Made by a program: the position numbers and the translations under genes. From positions 2,604,001 through 2,668,000 of the forward strand of contig NZ_CP024996.1 in NCBI RefSeq assembly GCF_003719195.1: a DNA stretch of 64,000 nt, read 5' to 3'. How positions within the stretch are numbered: the first letter of the stretch is position 1; every line of letters begins with the position of its first letter. The notes under the pieces are model-generated. The model had not been told where the DNA came from, ran no database searches, and saw nothing but the letters and a program-made list of their open reading frames with translations. The stretch comes from Herbaspirillum rubrisubalbicans (lineage in GTDB: Bacteria > Pseudomonadota > Gammaproteobacteria > Burkholderiales > Burkholderiaceae_D). Below are positions 34,101-44,000 of the stretch, in pieces.

Positions 34101-37100
34101 CGCAGGATATTCATGGCGGGCCACCCCCAGCACGCAGGACAAGGCCTGGCCGGTGCGATGGTGTACGACGTCGTCCGGCCAGACGGCCAGGCTCTGTTCG
34201 GTCAGCAGGACCAGCCGCATGGGTTGCGGCCATGCCGCTATTGCCTGGACCAGCACGGCCAGTGCGCCCAGTTGCTGCTGGCTGGCCTGGACTTGTTCTT
34301 CAGGCGCGTCGCCAGCCCTGTCATGCGCGCGATAGCACAGCGTGTCGGGCTGATGCTGGGTCAGCAAAGCGATCAGTGCAGCGGTCGTCCAGGAAGCAGG
34401 CTGTTCTGGCTGGATCAGCGTGATCCCTGCTGCCTGCAACAGGCGCATCCACGCCGCTGGGCAAGGCTGGGCATCCAGCCACAGGAGCTTGCGCGGCAGC
34501 GCGCCGTCTCCCTGTGCATTCTGGGGACAGGGCTGCCATTCCCACTGATACAGAGTCGCCGATGGTTCACCGGAACGCCGCCATGGCTGCGGGAGAGCGG
34601 TGACCGGTCGATGTCCCTGCCAGACCATGAGGGCTTGTCCCTGCGCATTGCGCAGCGACAGGCTCTGGTCGGGATGGCGGAACCACTGGCTACTGCCGGT
34701 CTGCCGTTGAGGCCAGTATAAGCGGGCGATCTGATGATGATAGGGCGATGGTTCTTGCTGCGGCAGGCTCGACAGCAGGCTGTCGTAGGCGTTGCCTGCG
34801 TCGGCCAGCTTGCCGCCGGGCAGGCTGCCTGCGGGCAACTGGCAGGGCAGGGCGCGCAGTTGGCGCAGGCGTGCCGATAACAGCAGGGCGCGTTGTTGCT
34901 GTGGTAGCTGTACCGACAGTTGCAAGTGGTCCTGCCACTGTTGCAGGCTTGCCGTCAGCGGCAGCGGTGCGTCGCTGAGGTCGAGATGCCAGCACAGTTG
35001 CTCCAGGCAGAGACGCGGGCTGGTCTGGCCGGCATCGAGCCCATCTAGCAGTTGCGCCACGATGGCGCCCGGCGCCAGGTCCGTGAGAGTGATCGGCTGC
35101 CCCGGCAGATCCGCCGGGGCAAGGCGCGCCTGGGCATGGCGCGCCAGCAGGATGTGCTCCCCCAGCTTGCTGGCAGCATCATCCGCAGCGGGGAAGGCCG
35201 CGAAGTCCTCGAAGCCGGCGTCCTGCAGCGAGGCCTGCCAGATCTCGCGGGAGGCGAACAGCTCGCCGGCGCGTCGGTCCTGTGGATCCAGCGGTGGGAC
35301 CAGTGGACCGAATACGAAGTCAAACAGGGGTTTGGGCTGGGTGATCTCGCGCATCATGATGATCCCCCCGGGGGCCAGCAGGCCCGCCAGGTTGCGCAGC
35401 ATGTGACTCAGATGCGGGGCATTGTGCAGCACGTTGGCGGCGACGATGACATCGTATTGCGCCAGCGGCAGCGCCTGAGTGGCGGCGGGCTGGTTCATGT
35501 CGAACGGTACGTAGGACATGAAGGGATAGGCCGCGAACTTCCTGGCCGCACGCTGCAGAAATAGCGGCCCGATGTCGGTGAAGCTGTAGTGCTGGCAGCG
35601 CCCGGCCGGCAAGGCGGCGAGGATATCGCGCGTGGTGCCGCCGGTGCCGCCGCCGATTTCCAGGATGCGCAGCGGCGCGGGGCTCTGGGCGGCATGGCGG
35701 GCCAGCAGGCCGGCAGCCAGTTGGTTGAGGTAACGTGAATAGGGCTGGTCCTGGTACATGTGTTCCACTTCCTCCGTGGAGGCCGCCGGGAATACCACGC
35801 TGACCGGGTTCACCTTCAGGCTTAGCATGTCGGCCAGTCGCGGCCCGCTGCGCTCCACCAGTTGCGCCAGATGGTCATAACCGAGCTGGCGCATGGTGGC
35901 CAGCCATTCGGCGCTGCGATCTGCCTGCGGCAGGCGCAGGCGGCGGTAGTGCGGCTGGCCGTCCTGGCGCTGGCAACTGAGCTGGCCTGCGCTGGCGAGG
36001 TCGCGTAGCAGCCGCGCCAGCAGATTGAGGTAGCGGTCCGGCAGGCCGCTGTCCTGCAGGCATTGACGGGCGCTCTTCCATTGCTCCTCGGACACCACCT
36101 TCAGACTGGCCAGGGCCATGCTCACGTAGTGCGCATGCAGGGCGGTGACGCCTTGTTCTTCCAGTGCCAGCTGGCTCAGATCCAGCCCCGCCGCCAGTTC
36201 GGCGCCGAGCTGTTCACCGGTCTGGCACAGGTGTTCCCAAGGGGTGGACGTTCTTTCTTCCACAGCGGCGGGCGGCGCACTGTACCAGCAGCGTTCACCC
36301 TCGAAGGGGGCGGTGGGCAGCAATTGTCGCTGCCGTGGCGTGCTGCGCAACAGGACATGCGCCTGCCAGTCGGGCTGCGGTTGGCTGAGGATGCCGGCCA
36401 GAGCGGCGGCATCGGGGCCGTCAGCACCCATGACCCAGCATTGCGGATGCAGGCTCGCCGGGACTTGTTCGAGGAAACGGTACAGTTCGTCGATCAGCGC
36501 CTCCCTGTCCGCGCCGCTCACGGCCAGACGCCAGCCATACAGTTGCCGGTGATGACGGCTGGTGGCGCAGTAATCGGCGAGGTCCAGGGCGGGCGCATCT
36601 TCCAGGCGCTGGAGATGGCGCTGCGCCAGCAGGCTCAGTGCGCGCTGGCTGCGGGCGCTGAGCAACAGCACATGTTTGTGCGGCTGTATCGCATCGTCGG
36701 CGCTGGCTGCAGTGATCGGCGGGGCCTCTTCCAGCACCACATGGCAGTTGGTGCCGCCGATGGCGAACGAGCTCACGCCTGCGCGACGGGGTGTCTGGCT
36801 GTCCGGCCAGGGCAGTAGCACCGGTGGCACATAGAAGGGGCTGTCTTGCCAGTCGATGGCCGGGTTGGGTGTCTCCACGCCCAGGCTGGGCGGGATGTGG
36901 GCGTGATGGACCGCCAGCGCCGCCTTGAGCAGGCTGGCAATGCCGGCCGCCGTGTCCAGATGGCCGAGATTGGATTTGACCGAACCGAGGGCGCAATACT
37001 GGGCGGCCGAGGTGTGGGGACGCCATGCCTGGGTCAGTGCCCGGACTTCAATGGGATCGCCCAGCGGGGTGCCGGTGCCATGGGCCTCGACCAAGCCGAT

Positions 37101-38057
37101 GTCGGCCGGCGAGACGGCGGCCAGCGACAAGGCTTCGGTAATGACGGCCTGTTGGCCTTCCACCGAGGGGGCGGTAAAGCCGGCCTTGCGTTGGCCATCA
37201 TTGTTGATGGCCGAGCCGCGGATGACGGCGAGGATGGGATCTCCGTCGGCCAGGGCTCGCTGCAGCGGTTTGAGCAAAACCACGCCAGCGCCGTTGCCGA
37301 TGGTCACCCCATCGGCCTGGGCATCGAACGGGCGACATTGGCCCTGGGCCGAAAAGATCATGCCGTCCCGGTGCAGATAGCCGCTTTCCTGCGGAAAGCT
37401 CAGCCCGACACCGCCGGCCAGGGCCATGTCGCATTCGCCGCTGACCAGTTGCTCGCACGCCATGTGCACCGCCACCAGCGAACTGGAACAGGCCGTCTGC
37501 ACCGTCAGGCTGGGGCCGGTGAGGTTGAGCTTGTAGGACACGCGCGTGGCCAGGTAATCCTTGTCGTTGCCGATGAGGCGCTGGAAGGTCAGCGGAGAGG
37601 AGACCTCCTGGACCTGCTCGAAGCGCCCGGCCGGATAGGTACTCATCTTGCAGGCGCCGAGTACGGCGATGCGATTGTTGCGGCCCAGCGCCTCGGGCGG
37701 ATAGCCCGCCATTTCCAGGGCTTCCCAGGCGCACATGAGGAAGAGCCGCTGCTGCGGGTCGATGGTTTCGGCTTCCTGGCGCGAGTAGCCAAAGAATCCC
37801 CAGTCGAAATGGTCGGCCTGGGGGATCACGGCGGCCACCGGCACGTGGGCCGGATGCTGCGCCATGCCCGTCGCCACACCCGCTGCGGCCAGCGCGGCGG
37901 CGTCGAGGCGACGCACCATGTTTTCGCCGTCGGCCAGCTTGCGCCAGAAGGAAAAGAGATCATCGGCATCGGCCATGCGGCAGCCGGCCCCGACGATGGC
38001 AATCGGGAAGGTGTCGCCGTAGTGTTCGTTCATGAAGGAGGAGGAAGTAGTGGACAT
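31113..38057 (-). CDS. AT-less PKS, KS-MT-KR(degenerate)-ACP-ACP-terminal C/Cy-like domain
   Basis: 2314 aa, start 38057 (11 nt after the NRPS1 stop). KS (about 10-445): active 'QTACSSSL' Cys190, 'VEAHGTGTPLGDP', 'SVKSNLGHLDTAAG'. Next comes only a linker of about 135 residues ending 'LPTAPFEGERCWYSA', the usual post-AT motif; no AT is present. C-MT (about 700-1010): 'ILEIGGGTGGTTRDIL'. KR (about 1375-1560): 'VGGLGEMGLTLA', but catalytic Tyr is His1525 in 'GQATHAGANA'. Two ACPs with 'GLDSLLLLEL' Ser1672 and Ser1771. The last 480 residues resemble a condensation/cyclisation domain with 'HTLLVDI' at 1981-1987 instead of HHxxxDG or DxxxxD. It is the counterpart of the PKS half of HMWP1 (KS-AT-MT-KR-ACP), adding a C-methylated C2 unit with malonyl loaded in trans. 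Confidence 0.9.
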   Translation of the reverse strand: MSTTSSSFMNEHYGDTFPIAIVGAGCRMADADDLFSFWRKLADGENMVRRLDAAALAAAGVATGMAQHPAHVPVAAVIPQADHFDWGFFGYSRQEAETIDPQQRLFLMCAWEALEMAGYPPEALGRNNRIAVLGACKMSTYPAGRFEQVQEVSSPLTFQRLIGNDKDYLATRVSYKLNLTGPSLTVQTACSSSLVAVHMACEQLVSGECDMALAGGVGLSFPQESGYLHRDGMIFSAQGQCRPFDAQADGVTIGNGAGVVLLKPLQRALADGDPILAVIRGSAINNDGQRKAGFTAPSVEGQQAVITEALSLAAVSPADIGLVEAHGTGTPLGDPIEVRALTQAWRPHTSAAQYCALGSVKSNLGHLDTAAGIASLLKAALAVHHAHIPPSLGVETPNPAIDWQDSPFYVPPVLLPWPDSQTPRRAGVSSFAIGGTNCHVVLEEAPPITAASADDAIQPHKHVLLLSARSQRALSLLAQRHLQRLEDAPALDLADYCATSRHHRQLYGWRLAVSGADREALIDELYRFLEQVPASLHPQCWVMGADGPDAAALAGILSQPQPDWQAHVLLRSTPRQRQLLPTAPFEGERCWYSAPPAAVEERTSTPWEHLCQTGEQLGAELAAGLDLSQLALEEQGVTALHAHYVSMALASLKVVSEEQWKSARQCLQDSGLPDRYLNLLARLLRDLASAGQLSCQRQDGQPHYRRLRLPQADRSAEWLATMRQLGYDHLAQLVERSGPRLADMLSLKVNPVSVVFPAASTEEVEHMYQDQPYSRYLNQLAAGLLARHAAQSPAPLRILEIGGGTGGTTRDILAALPAGRCQHYSFTDIGPLFLQRAARKFAAYPFMSYVPFDMNQPAATQALPLAQYDVIVAANVLHNAPHLSHMLRNLAGLLAPGGIIMMREITQPKPLFDFVFGPLVPPLDPQDRRAGELFASREIWQASLQDAGFEDFAAFPAADDAASKLGEHILLARHAQARLAPADLPGQPITLTDLAPGAIVAQLLDGLDAGQTSPRLCLEQLCWHLDLSDAPLPLTASLQQWQDHLQLSVQLPQQQRALLLSARLRQLRALPCQLPAGSLPGGKLADAGNAYDSLLSSLPQQEPSPYHHQIARLYWPQRQTGSSQWFRHPDQSLSLRNAQGQALMVWQGHRPVTALPQPWRRSGEPSATLYQWEWQPCPQNAQGDGALPRKLLWLDAQPCPAAWMRLLQAAGITLIQPEQPASWTTAALIALLTQHQPDTLCYRAHDRAGDAPEEQVQASQQQLGALAVLVQAIAAWPQPMRLVLLTEQSLAVWPDDVVHHRTGQALSCVLGVARHEYPALDALHLELDPSQPPTTAMLPWLAAANGNVQTVIAQRGQQLWQRQLAAARVHSLASLPQGRCVIVGGLGEMGLTLAHWLQQQGVRDIVLLARRRATAAEQARLQMLSLDGALIQVDAQADATDPAQFRAALQRLAEGPAIGAIFHLAGVVNDAPLARYEATSWQASVNTKYLPALLLHEYETQLSPQLTVYFSSAATAFAPAGQATHAGANALLESLAQQRSQAGCDTVALAWGFWRDIAPDQRQVLASTLAQRGMLGMRNSEALALLAQAVAGEQAVYVACRLASTLPAEAVGINHAAALPTVQASLPDVSDVRGVSGSGLFEQVRRDMADLLKCDANSLHGHSQLIQSGLDSLLLLELCERLNKRYGIDISASTAFASQTLQGFVDALAGLIPQQRTQAHGPTQVSLQALTPTREEDQTGPYLRQQLAQLLKCAPAEIDPLTPLIQLGLDSLLLLELNESIRRDTGVHLSAEDIFKASHLQALTELLRQKQAHATPAPAQETPLLRQALQALERQRPGWLLDNGDTARPASAAPPRLQGLRALRWQQAHADRPPQLYVEYDKTESFPLARFEQAWDRLLQRHPILRCGIASDGQLRPVAEVHQRITHHHLTAQQGDSLAVARQQLRQRLSSYRFAPGEWPLFQWHASHLPGERLCLHLLVHTLLVDIESFRIMLRELHLLINDPDYGLPSLAFDGLDYLHAETALSQTPLAQSHLQQYRNIVAGYPTPPELPVHASQRAGAALLTWRRTLARPDWLQLKQQGEQAGVSGTVVLLAALAMALQPWTQQSAFSLRLDYPDRLPLHAHIMNVMLDASTCAVLPCDLTASHVTALMQQCQQALQQRLQLFIPDPAAVLQDHQHSTLGSTHLGALPPVAMTSLLGVRQAYSIPEVSDPLLGMPSYETASQADTWLHLQVLEEESALLYNIDLDTRIFPEEVGETVILRLEAILHALARSADNWQRPPTALIQAEADLADMAAFAAELPRLSSLRKKGHP

Positions 38058-38067
38058 GATCAGGCCC

Positions 38068-41000
38068 TTATTCGGAGAGTGCGCGGCGTTTCTGGGCGCG
38101 GTCATTGTTGCGCCGGCGTTCAAGGCGGGAAGCGCTGTCCGGGGCGGCGGCAGGATCAGCGGGCTGCTGCTGGCCAGCCAGGCGTCCCAGATGGGTCGCC
38201 AGGCTGGCCAGGGTGGTGTGGCTGAAGACATCGACCACCGGCAGGGTCAGGTCAAAGCGATGCTGCAGGCGTTGATGCAGGCGGATCAACTCTAGCGAGC
38301 TGGCGCCCAGTTCGAAGAAGTTGGTCTGCAACAAGGCGTCGCGCCGCTGCAGCAGATGGGCAGGCAATTCCACCAGCTCCCCCAGCAGGCTGGTCAACTG
38401 ATCGGCGATGGCCTCGGGCAGATGCGCCTGGGGTGCGGCATCGTTGGCCGCAGGCGCGCTGGCGGTGCTCTCCAGCAGGCGCGCATGCCGCTCCGGCAGC
38501 AACAACGTGGCCGGTGTGGCCCAGGCGCTGTCATGGTCGGCCAGGGTGTGCAAGAGCAGTTCGTAGGCATGGAACATCTCATCGAGCAAGCCCTCCGGGA
38601 AGAGGCCATCGACGCTGTCCCAGCTCAACTCCAGCCTGCCGTGGCGCTCCACCAGTTGCTGGTCCAGCCAGACCTGGGGCGTCTGGCTGACGCTATAGAC
38701 GAAGTCCCCCAGCCAGCTGTCGTGATCATCGCCCCCCTGGGCCACGCCCAGCCCGCTGGTGAAGACCACGGGCGCGGCCACCATGTTCAACTGGCCGCGC
38801 TGGCGCGCCGCTTCGCGCAGCACCCTCACCGCCGACACATCCTGGTGTTCCAGGTCTTGCCACATCTGGCCTTGCACGGCCGTGGCGCGTTGCTGGAAGC
38901 TGGCCGGCGTGCGGGCGTCGAAGGCAAACAGGACCAGCGAGGTGAAGTCGCCCACCATGCCATCGATGTCGGCATGGACGGCGGGACGATTGAACAAGGT
39001 CAGGCTCAGCGTGAAGTCGGCACGCGCCGACCAGTGGGCAATGAGCTCGGCATAGGCCGTCAGCAGCAGGGCATTGATGGTCAGGCCGCGCTGGGTGGCA
39101 AAGCCTTGCAGACGTTGCCAGCGATCCGCTGACAGCCGCATCTGGCGCCGCGTGAAATGCGGCAGCGCATCGCTGGTCCTGGCCTGCATCGGCAGGACAG
39201 GCGGCGGCGGCAGCTGTTGCAGGCGTGTGAGCCAGTAATGCAGCGATTGCTGGTTGACCGGCTGGGCCTCGCGGAACAGGACATAGTCGCGGAAGCTGGC
39301 GCTGAGCAGCGGCCATGACTGTTCCGGGTGACGCAGCCGGGCCGACCACTCCGCCAGGATCAGGCGCATGGAGCGGCCATCGCAGATCAGGTTATCCAGG
39401 CTGATGCAGATGCGGATGCGCTGCGCGTCCAGGCTGGCGGCGTGAATGGCGAAGAGCGGCCAGCGCGTGGTGTCGTGGACCGCATGCGACAACTGCTGGC
39501 GGGTCTGTTCTTGCCAATGCAGGTGTGCCGCGTCGTCGGCCTGGCGCAGATCGTGGTAGGTGATGACGTAGGGAGGCACCTCGGGCAGGCACTGTTGCAG
39601 CCCATCGTCGCTGATGACGGCGCGCAGCATGCCGTGGCGCCTGACCACGGCCTGCCAGCTCGATTGCAACTGCTCGATGGAGAAGCCCTCCACCTCGATC
39701 TCTGCATAGATATGGGTCGAGATGCCGCCCAGTTCGAAACCTGCCTTGCGGCCTATCCAGTAAGCCTGTTGCACATCGGTCAGCGGGAAGGGCTCGGCCC
39801 AGTGGACAGGGTCGGGGTGCAAGCCAGCACTGTGCGTCTCTGCCATAGCAGGTGCGGCCAGGACGCGGCGCTCGAAAGCGCCAAAGCCCGAGGCCTCGAA
39901 CAGATCGGTCAGCGCCACATTGGCGTGGAGGGTATGACGGATACGCTCGATGAGACGCACCGCAATCAGGCTGTCGCCACCCAGGGCGAAGAAGTCACTG
40001 TCGGGCGTGAGTGTGCTCACGCCCAGCGCTTGTTGCCAGAGCTGGGCCAATGGAGTGTCGGCCACGGCGGAGGTGGCCGATGCCAGTGCCGCACGCATGG
40101 CCGGCCTGGGCAGGCGCTTGCGGTCCACCTTGCCGGTGGCGCTCAGGGGTAGCTCGTCCAGCGCCATCAGCGCCCCGGGCACCATGTAGGCTGGCAGAAG
40201 CTGCTGCAGCGCCTGTTGCAGGGGCGCACTTTGGAAGCGGTAGACGTGTTCGCGCTGCTGCGCCAGCAGCAATGCCAGTCCTCCCAGGGGAGCCGGCTGG
40301 ATGCCGCTCCAGCCGGCCCGTTCCCAGCCAGCCTCGTTGAAAGCGCTGACCCACTGGTCGGCGCTGAGCAAGGCGTCGCCGCTGTGCTGGCGCTGGTCGG
40401 CGAACTGGGTATAGCCCTGCTCCAAGAGGGCCACGGTGGCCAGCTGGAAGTGGCTGTTGCGGGTGGTCTCCACGGCCAGCAGGCAAGCGCCAGGCGCCAG
40501 CCGTTGGCGCAGGGCGCGCAGCAGAGCGGCAATGTCGCGCTCCCGGTGCAGGGCATTGAAGGCCACGACCAGGTCCATGTCGTGTTCGGCCTGCGGGCCA
40601 TGCTGCGGCGCTTGCGTGAGCTCGAAAGTGAACTGATGTTCTGGATGAGGATGCGCGGACAGCCGCTGGCGCGCCTGTTCCAGCAGTGTGCGCGACGGAT
40701 CGCTGAGGTGGTAATGCAGCGGGCAGCCGGCTAGCTGCAGCAACAATTGCTGCGCGGCCAGGCCACTGCGCCCCCCCACTTCAAGGATACGCAGCGGTTG
40801 CGCACTGGCACGGGCAAGCTGCCTGATCGCTTCGGCCATGGCGCTGGTGGCGCTGGTGGCCAACGGGTTGAGCTGGGTCAGTTGTTCGGGCGAGAGGGTC
40901 TCGTCGCTGCTGTAGAACAACTCCATGGCGTCGCGCTGCTGGCGCAGGATGGCCAGCCGCAATGCGGCGCTGTGTTGCAGCCTATCCAGCACCGTGGCGG

Positions 41001-44000
41001 GGAGTTGCTGCACGCTGGCCAGCGCGCGCAGTTCAGCCCAGTCCGGCAGGGGGGCAGACTGCGCCGCCAGCAGCGTGCGCCAGCGTTGCAGCAGGCTGAA
41101 AAAGACCGGTGCTGCGCCGGTCTGCTGCATGAGCTGGTCGGCGCTGCAGCCAGCGGGATCGGTGATGCCTGCCTGCGCCAGGGTGTCATGCATCATCCGC
41201 AGCCCCAGTTGATCTATCAGCTGCCAGAAGTCCTGCAGACGCTCAGCCTGCGCCGGCTGGCCGGCAAACACTTGCTGGCTGTGCGAGAGGATGTCCTGCC
41301 AGAGCCGCTCCGGCTCTGTGAAGGGGCTCTCCAGCGCCTGCAGGATGGGCGAAGGACCGCCCTGTGGCACCACCCAGGCTGCCAGTCTCAATTGCGGTGG
41401 CGTGCCGATGGTATCGACCACTGCTTCGCGCACGCCCGGGCAGCGCAGCAGCGCTGCCTCGATGTCGCCAAGCTCGATGCGGTTGCCCGCGATCTTGACC
41501 TGGAAGTCGCGGCGGCCCAGGAATTCCAGGTTGCCATCGGTCCAGTAGCGGGCCAGGTCGCCGGTGCGGTAGAGGCGTTGGCCATCGGGCATGTGGATGA
41601 AGCTGTCGGCCGTCTTCTGTGCATCGTTCTCATAGCCTACCGCCAGGCCGATGCCGGCGATGTAGAGATCGCCCGTCACATAGTCGGGGCAAGGCTGGCC
41701 GTGGGCGTCCAGGACGTGATAGGCCTGGTTGCTCAAGGGTTTGCCATAGGGAATGGAGCGCCAGTGCGCGGCCACTTCCTGCACCGCAAACCAGTTCGAC
41801 CAGATCGAGGCTTCGGTGGCACCGCCCATGGCGATAAGCTGGCTCGCAGGTGCGGCCTGGCGCAGGCGCGGCGGCAGGCCCAGCGAGATCCAGTCGCCGC
41901 TCAGCAGGACATGGCGCAGTCCGGGCAGGGACTGGCCGCTCTGTTCGGCACTGTCCAGCAGCAATTCCAGCAACGCCGGTACGCTGTTCCAGACGGTGAC
42001 ACCATGCTCCTGCACCAGCCTGAGCCAGTGGCCCGGATCACGTACCTTGTCGTGATCCGGCAGTACCAGTGTGCCACCTGCGGCCAGCGTACCGAAGATG
42101 TCATAGACCGACAGGTCGAAGTAGAGTGAAGAAAGCCCCAGTACCTTGTCCCCGGCAGTGATGCCAAAGCGCCGGTTGATATCCAGCACCGTATTGGCCG
42201 CACCCATGTGGTCGATCAATACGCCTTTGGGCGTGCCGGTTGAGCCTGAGGTGTAGATCACATAGGCGGCATCGTGCAGATTGCGCGGCGCCTCGGGCGT
42301 ATGGGCCGGATAGCTGGCCAGCTGGTCTTCATCGGCTTCCAGCAGGATCGTTTCCTGACCATCGAGCAGGGATTGCACGTGAGCGCGCTCGGCGCTGCGG
42401 CTGAGCACGACCCGGATGGTGCTGCCGGCCAGGATGCTGTGCAGCCGGCTGGACGGGGTGCTGCTATCGACCGGCACATAGGCCGCGCCGCATTGCTGGA
42501 TGGCCAGACAGGCCGCCACCTGCTGGCTGCATTTCTGCATGAGCACGGCGACCCGGTCGCCCGGTCGCACGCCGGCCGCCAGCAGTGCCTGGGACAGGCG
42601 CTGCGCCCATTGCGCAAGCTGGCCATAGCGCCATTGACCCTCGCGGCTAACCAGGGCGAGCTGCTCTGGCTGTTGCTGCGCACGCGAGAAGAACAGCTGG
42701 TCCAGGCAGGCTTGCGGCAAGGGCGCCGGGGTGTCATTGACCGCTTGCCGTACCTGTTGCTGGCGCAACGGCAGCATGGCCGGCAGCGCCGTCTCCCAGT
42801 GCGCCGGATCGGCGGCCAGGTAGTGCAGCAGCGTACAGTAGGCATCGAACATGGCATCAACCACGCCGGGCAGGAACAGGTCATCGATCACATCCCAGTT
42901 GAACACCAGCGCGCCTTCTTGTTCACAGGCCTGATGGTCCAGCCAGACCTGCGGAGTCTGGCTGATGCCGTACACCACCTCGCCTAGTGGACTCTGGCGG
43001 GCCGCACCCTTGGTGGGATCGCTCATGCCCAGTTGGCTGGTGAAGACCACCGGCATGGACAGCGCCTCGGCCCGCTCGCGGCCCCGGTTCCATTCGCGCA
43101 GCACGTCTACGGCGCTGAAGGCCCGGTGCTGCAGATAACCCAGGATGCTGCCATTGACCGCCGCGGCCCGCTGGGCAAAGCCGCTGCGTGAGGACAGGTC
43201 CAGCGGCAGCAGGGTGACGGCAGTGAAGTCACCCAGCAGATGCGGCACATCCTCGTGCCAGGGCAGGCGGTCAAAAGTGGTCAGGTTCAGCGTAAAGCGC
43301 TTCTCACTGCTCCAGGCTGCCAGCACTTCGGCAAAGGCCGTGATGAGCAAGGCCGCCGGGGTGCAGTTCACGCTTGCGGCCTGCTCGCGCAGCCGGCTCC
43401 ACTGGTGAGCGTCGAGCCGGTGCTGACGTCGGCTAAAGCGTGGCTGGTGCTGCTGCAGGGCTTCGTGGCGCAGCGGCAACTGCGGCGCGGCCGGCAAGCT
43501 CGGCAATTGTTCCAGCCAGAACTGGCGCGCCTGTTCGCGTGCAGCCTGGCGGGCCGTGCTGTGCTGGTACTTGGCCTGGATATAGTCGCGGAAGCTGATG
43601 CTAAAGGGGCGCAGTCCCGCCGCTTGTGCATCGCCATCGGCCTGGTACAGGGCCGCCAGTTCTTCCCACAGGATCTGGCCGCTGGTGGCGTCGTTGATGA
43701 GCATGTCGATGCCGATGAAGAGGCGGCTGCGGCCTTCCGGGCAGTGCATCACGCGCACATCGAACAGCGGCCATTGCTGGCTGTCCATCACCTGGTGCGA
43801 CATGGCCTGGCGCCACTGTGTCTGCAATGCGTCGGTTTGCGCCTGGCTGTGCTGGCGGCAGTCAGCCACCTGGATCGCATAATGCGGCGTCTGCGGCAGG
43901 ATCCGTTGCAGACCGTCGCTGCCGATGACAATGCGCAAGGCGCCGTGACGGGCAATAAGCACGTTCCAGCAACGCTCCAGCCGTGCGCTGTCCAGGCCGT

